Positions 63,142-64,000 of a stretch of 64,000 bases of DNA are shown here, piece after piece. Where the stretch lies: positions 1 to 64,000 of the forward strand of contig CAZZFA010000012.1 in the NCBI GenBank assembly GCA_964653435.1, in the 5' to 3' direction. A program made the position numbers and the translations under genes. Each line of letters begins with the position of its first letter. Position 1 is the stretch's first letter. The notes beneath the pieces were generated by a model. The model saw only the letters and a list, made by a program, of their open reading frames with translations. It made no database searches and was not told the DNA's origin. Source of the stretch: CAZMVY01 sp964653435 (GTDB taxonomy: Bacteria > Planctomycetota > Phycisphaerae > UBA1845 > PWPN01).

Positions 63142-64000
63142 AATCCCCGGCGGCAATCGCACACCGGTTCATCGGCCCTGGCGGGCAGTCCGGCCGTCAG
63201 GGCTTCCCAGTGCCTGGCGTTGAAGATGCAGCCGGGGTCGCCGGCGTTGAGTTCCCCGTAGTAGGCGTCGGCCCTTGCGAGGCAGCCGCCGCAATAGTGC
63301 TTGAACTCGCAGACCTCGCAGTGGCGCGTCCGCCGGTCGCGGTCGCAGATCAGGTCGATGAAGTCGTTGTGGCGGTAGATGTCGATGAAACGGCGCCGGC
63401 GGATGTTGCCCATGATGCGGTGCGGCAGATAGACGCACGGGGTGATGTTGCCGTCGGGCTCGATCGCCACATAGCAGCGGCCGGCGCCGCATCCGCCCAG
63501 GTACTTTGCCACGACGCGGGCCTTCGTGCCGCCGCCGCCGCCCAGGTGCGAGCAGGCCTGCAGGCTCGTTTCCGGCGGGAACGCCAGCGCGATCCGACCG
63601 AACTGGGGCGAGGTGGACATGATGCTGATCCGGCGCGACTGCATCCAGTCGTTCAGCTTACGGAGCAACGCCTCGCGCTGCTGGGGCGAGAGGTCCTCGT
63701 GGGCCATCTCGAGGCCACGGCCGACGGGGATGAAGTTGAAGTGAGCGAAGACCTTCGCGCCGAGATCGACGGCGAACTTGAGCATGTCGTCCACTTCGTC
63801 GTAGTTGCGCTGCGTGACGCACATCGCGATGCCGAGGCGCAGACCCTCCTGCGCGACGACGTTCTTCATGCCCCGGACGGTCCGCTCCCAGGCACCCTGG
63901 ATGCCGCGGAAGCTGTCGTGGCGCTCGGGATGAACGCTGTCGAGCGAGATCTCGATATACTTGCACGAGAGCGACGCGAGGCGGGCGGCCACCTCCGGCG
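63138..64000 (-). CDS. Radical SAM/SPASM domain protein, 5' part missing
   Basis: At least 287 residues of a radical SAM enzyme; the reading frame runs past the window end and the CxxxCxxC cluster site would lie outside. Visible are the barrel strands KYIEISLDSVHPERHDSFRG and GLRLGIAMCVTQRNYDEVDD, then a SPASM domain binding extra clusters: CGAGRCYVAIEPDGNITPC, HCEVCEFKHYCGGCLARA and a final DPGC. This architecture is used in peptide or heme-related modification; the substrate is unknown. The stop codon lies in the end of dispersed repeat copy 3. Confidence 0.85.
   Translation of the reverse strand, partial: PEVAARLASLSCKYIEISLDSVHPERHDSFRGIQGAWERTVRGMKNVVAQEGLRLGIAMCVTQRNYDEVDDMLKFAVDLGAKVFAHFNFIPVGRGLEMAHEDLSPQQREALLRKLNDWMQSRRISIMSTSPQFGRIALAFPPETSLQACSHLGGGGGTKARVVAKYLGGCGAGRCYVAIEPDGNITPCVYLPHRIMGNIRRRRFIDIYRHNDFIDLICDRDRRTRHCEVCEFKHYCGGCLARADAYYGELNAGDPGCIFNARHWEALTAGLPARADEPVCDCRRGL

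Overview
The window is high-GC bacterial DNA from a scaffolded assembly: two runs of exactly 100 N (40807-40906 and 53846-53945) are gap placeholders, and both lie inside repeats. The gene repertoire points to a planctomycete, perhaps Phycisphaerae-like. It includes an excisionase-type HTH fused to a receiver, a TAT-exported Gfo/Idh/MocA oxidoreductase, a DUF1611 protein, a BtpA protein, a sulfatase relic, an ABC-2 permease fused to a CPBP protease, PKD-like surface lipoproteins and dockerin-like and RHS-like relics. This is inferred from gene content only; no rRNA or marker phylogeny is available.

Layout. 1-4150: a truncated gene of 12-residue repeats, an atypical receiver protein, and an HDOD-histidine kinase with an HTH-receiver regulator behind a symmetric promoter/operator. 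4190-10600: tRNA-modification genes mnmG and mnmE, a DgcN-like protein, a 22-residue poly-lysine peptide gene with its own promoter and terminator, a small membrane protein gene interrupted by an amber codon, and a nucleoside hydrolase. 10620-21290: galK, trpD, a zinc-ribbon protein, a TerB/HEAT protein, an atpD with no other atp gene, an S66 peptidase, btpA, a GroES-like gene, HU with a PLP desulfhydrase-family gene, and tRNA-Leu(CAG). 21300-36400: oxidoreductase, PilZ, sugar isomerase-like protein, leuA behind a leucine attenuator, secreted hydrolases and lipoproteins, a GT39 glycosyltransferase and phosphoketolase. 36400-42530: a relic-rich spacer and a giant repeat lipoprotein. 42700-53750: lysS, lolC/E-like and lolD, ilvE, M42 peptidase, pyk, a lipoprotein and priA. 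53790-64000: a repeat array carrying a GIY-YIG nuclease gene, an ABC exporter pair, GNAT, a secreted Fn3-like protein, gyrA, a decayed sulfatase and a partial radical SAM/SPASM gene.

How the genes work together. Most loci are short operons or single genes of core metabolism (Leu/Ile/Val and Trp synthesis, galactose, pyruvate kinase, phosphoketolase), translation and tRNA modification, DNA topology and restart, and envelope building (lipoprotein export, glycosyl transfer, an LpoB/YcfL-like lipoprotein). No complete defence system, CRISPR array, prophage or integrase was found.

The least ordinary signals are non-coding or very small. They are a Leu-codon-rich leader peptide with terminator and antiterminators before leuA; three ~200-bp dispersed repeats whose end supplies the TAG stop codon of the gene reading into them; a 107-bp tandem array beside a GIY-YIG nuclease; a palindromic promoter; the poly-lysine peptide; and several -10 boxes only 7-9 nt from start codons, suggesting leaderless mRNAs.
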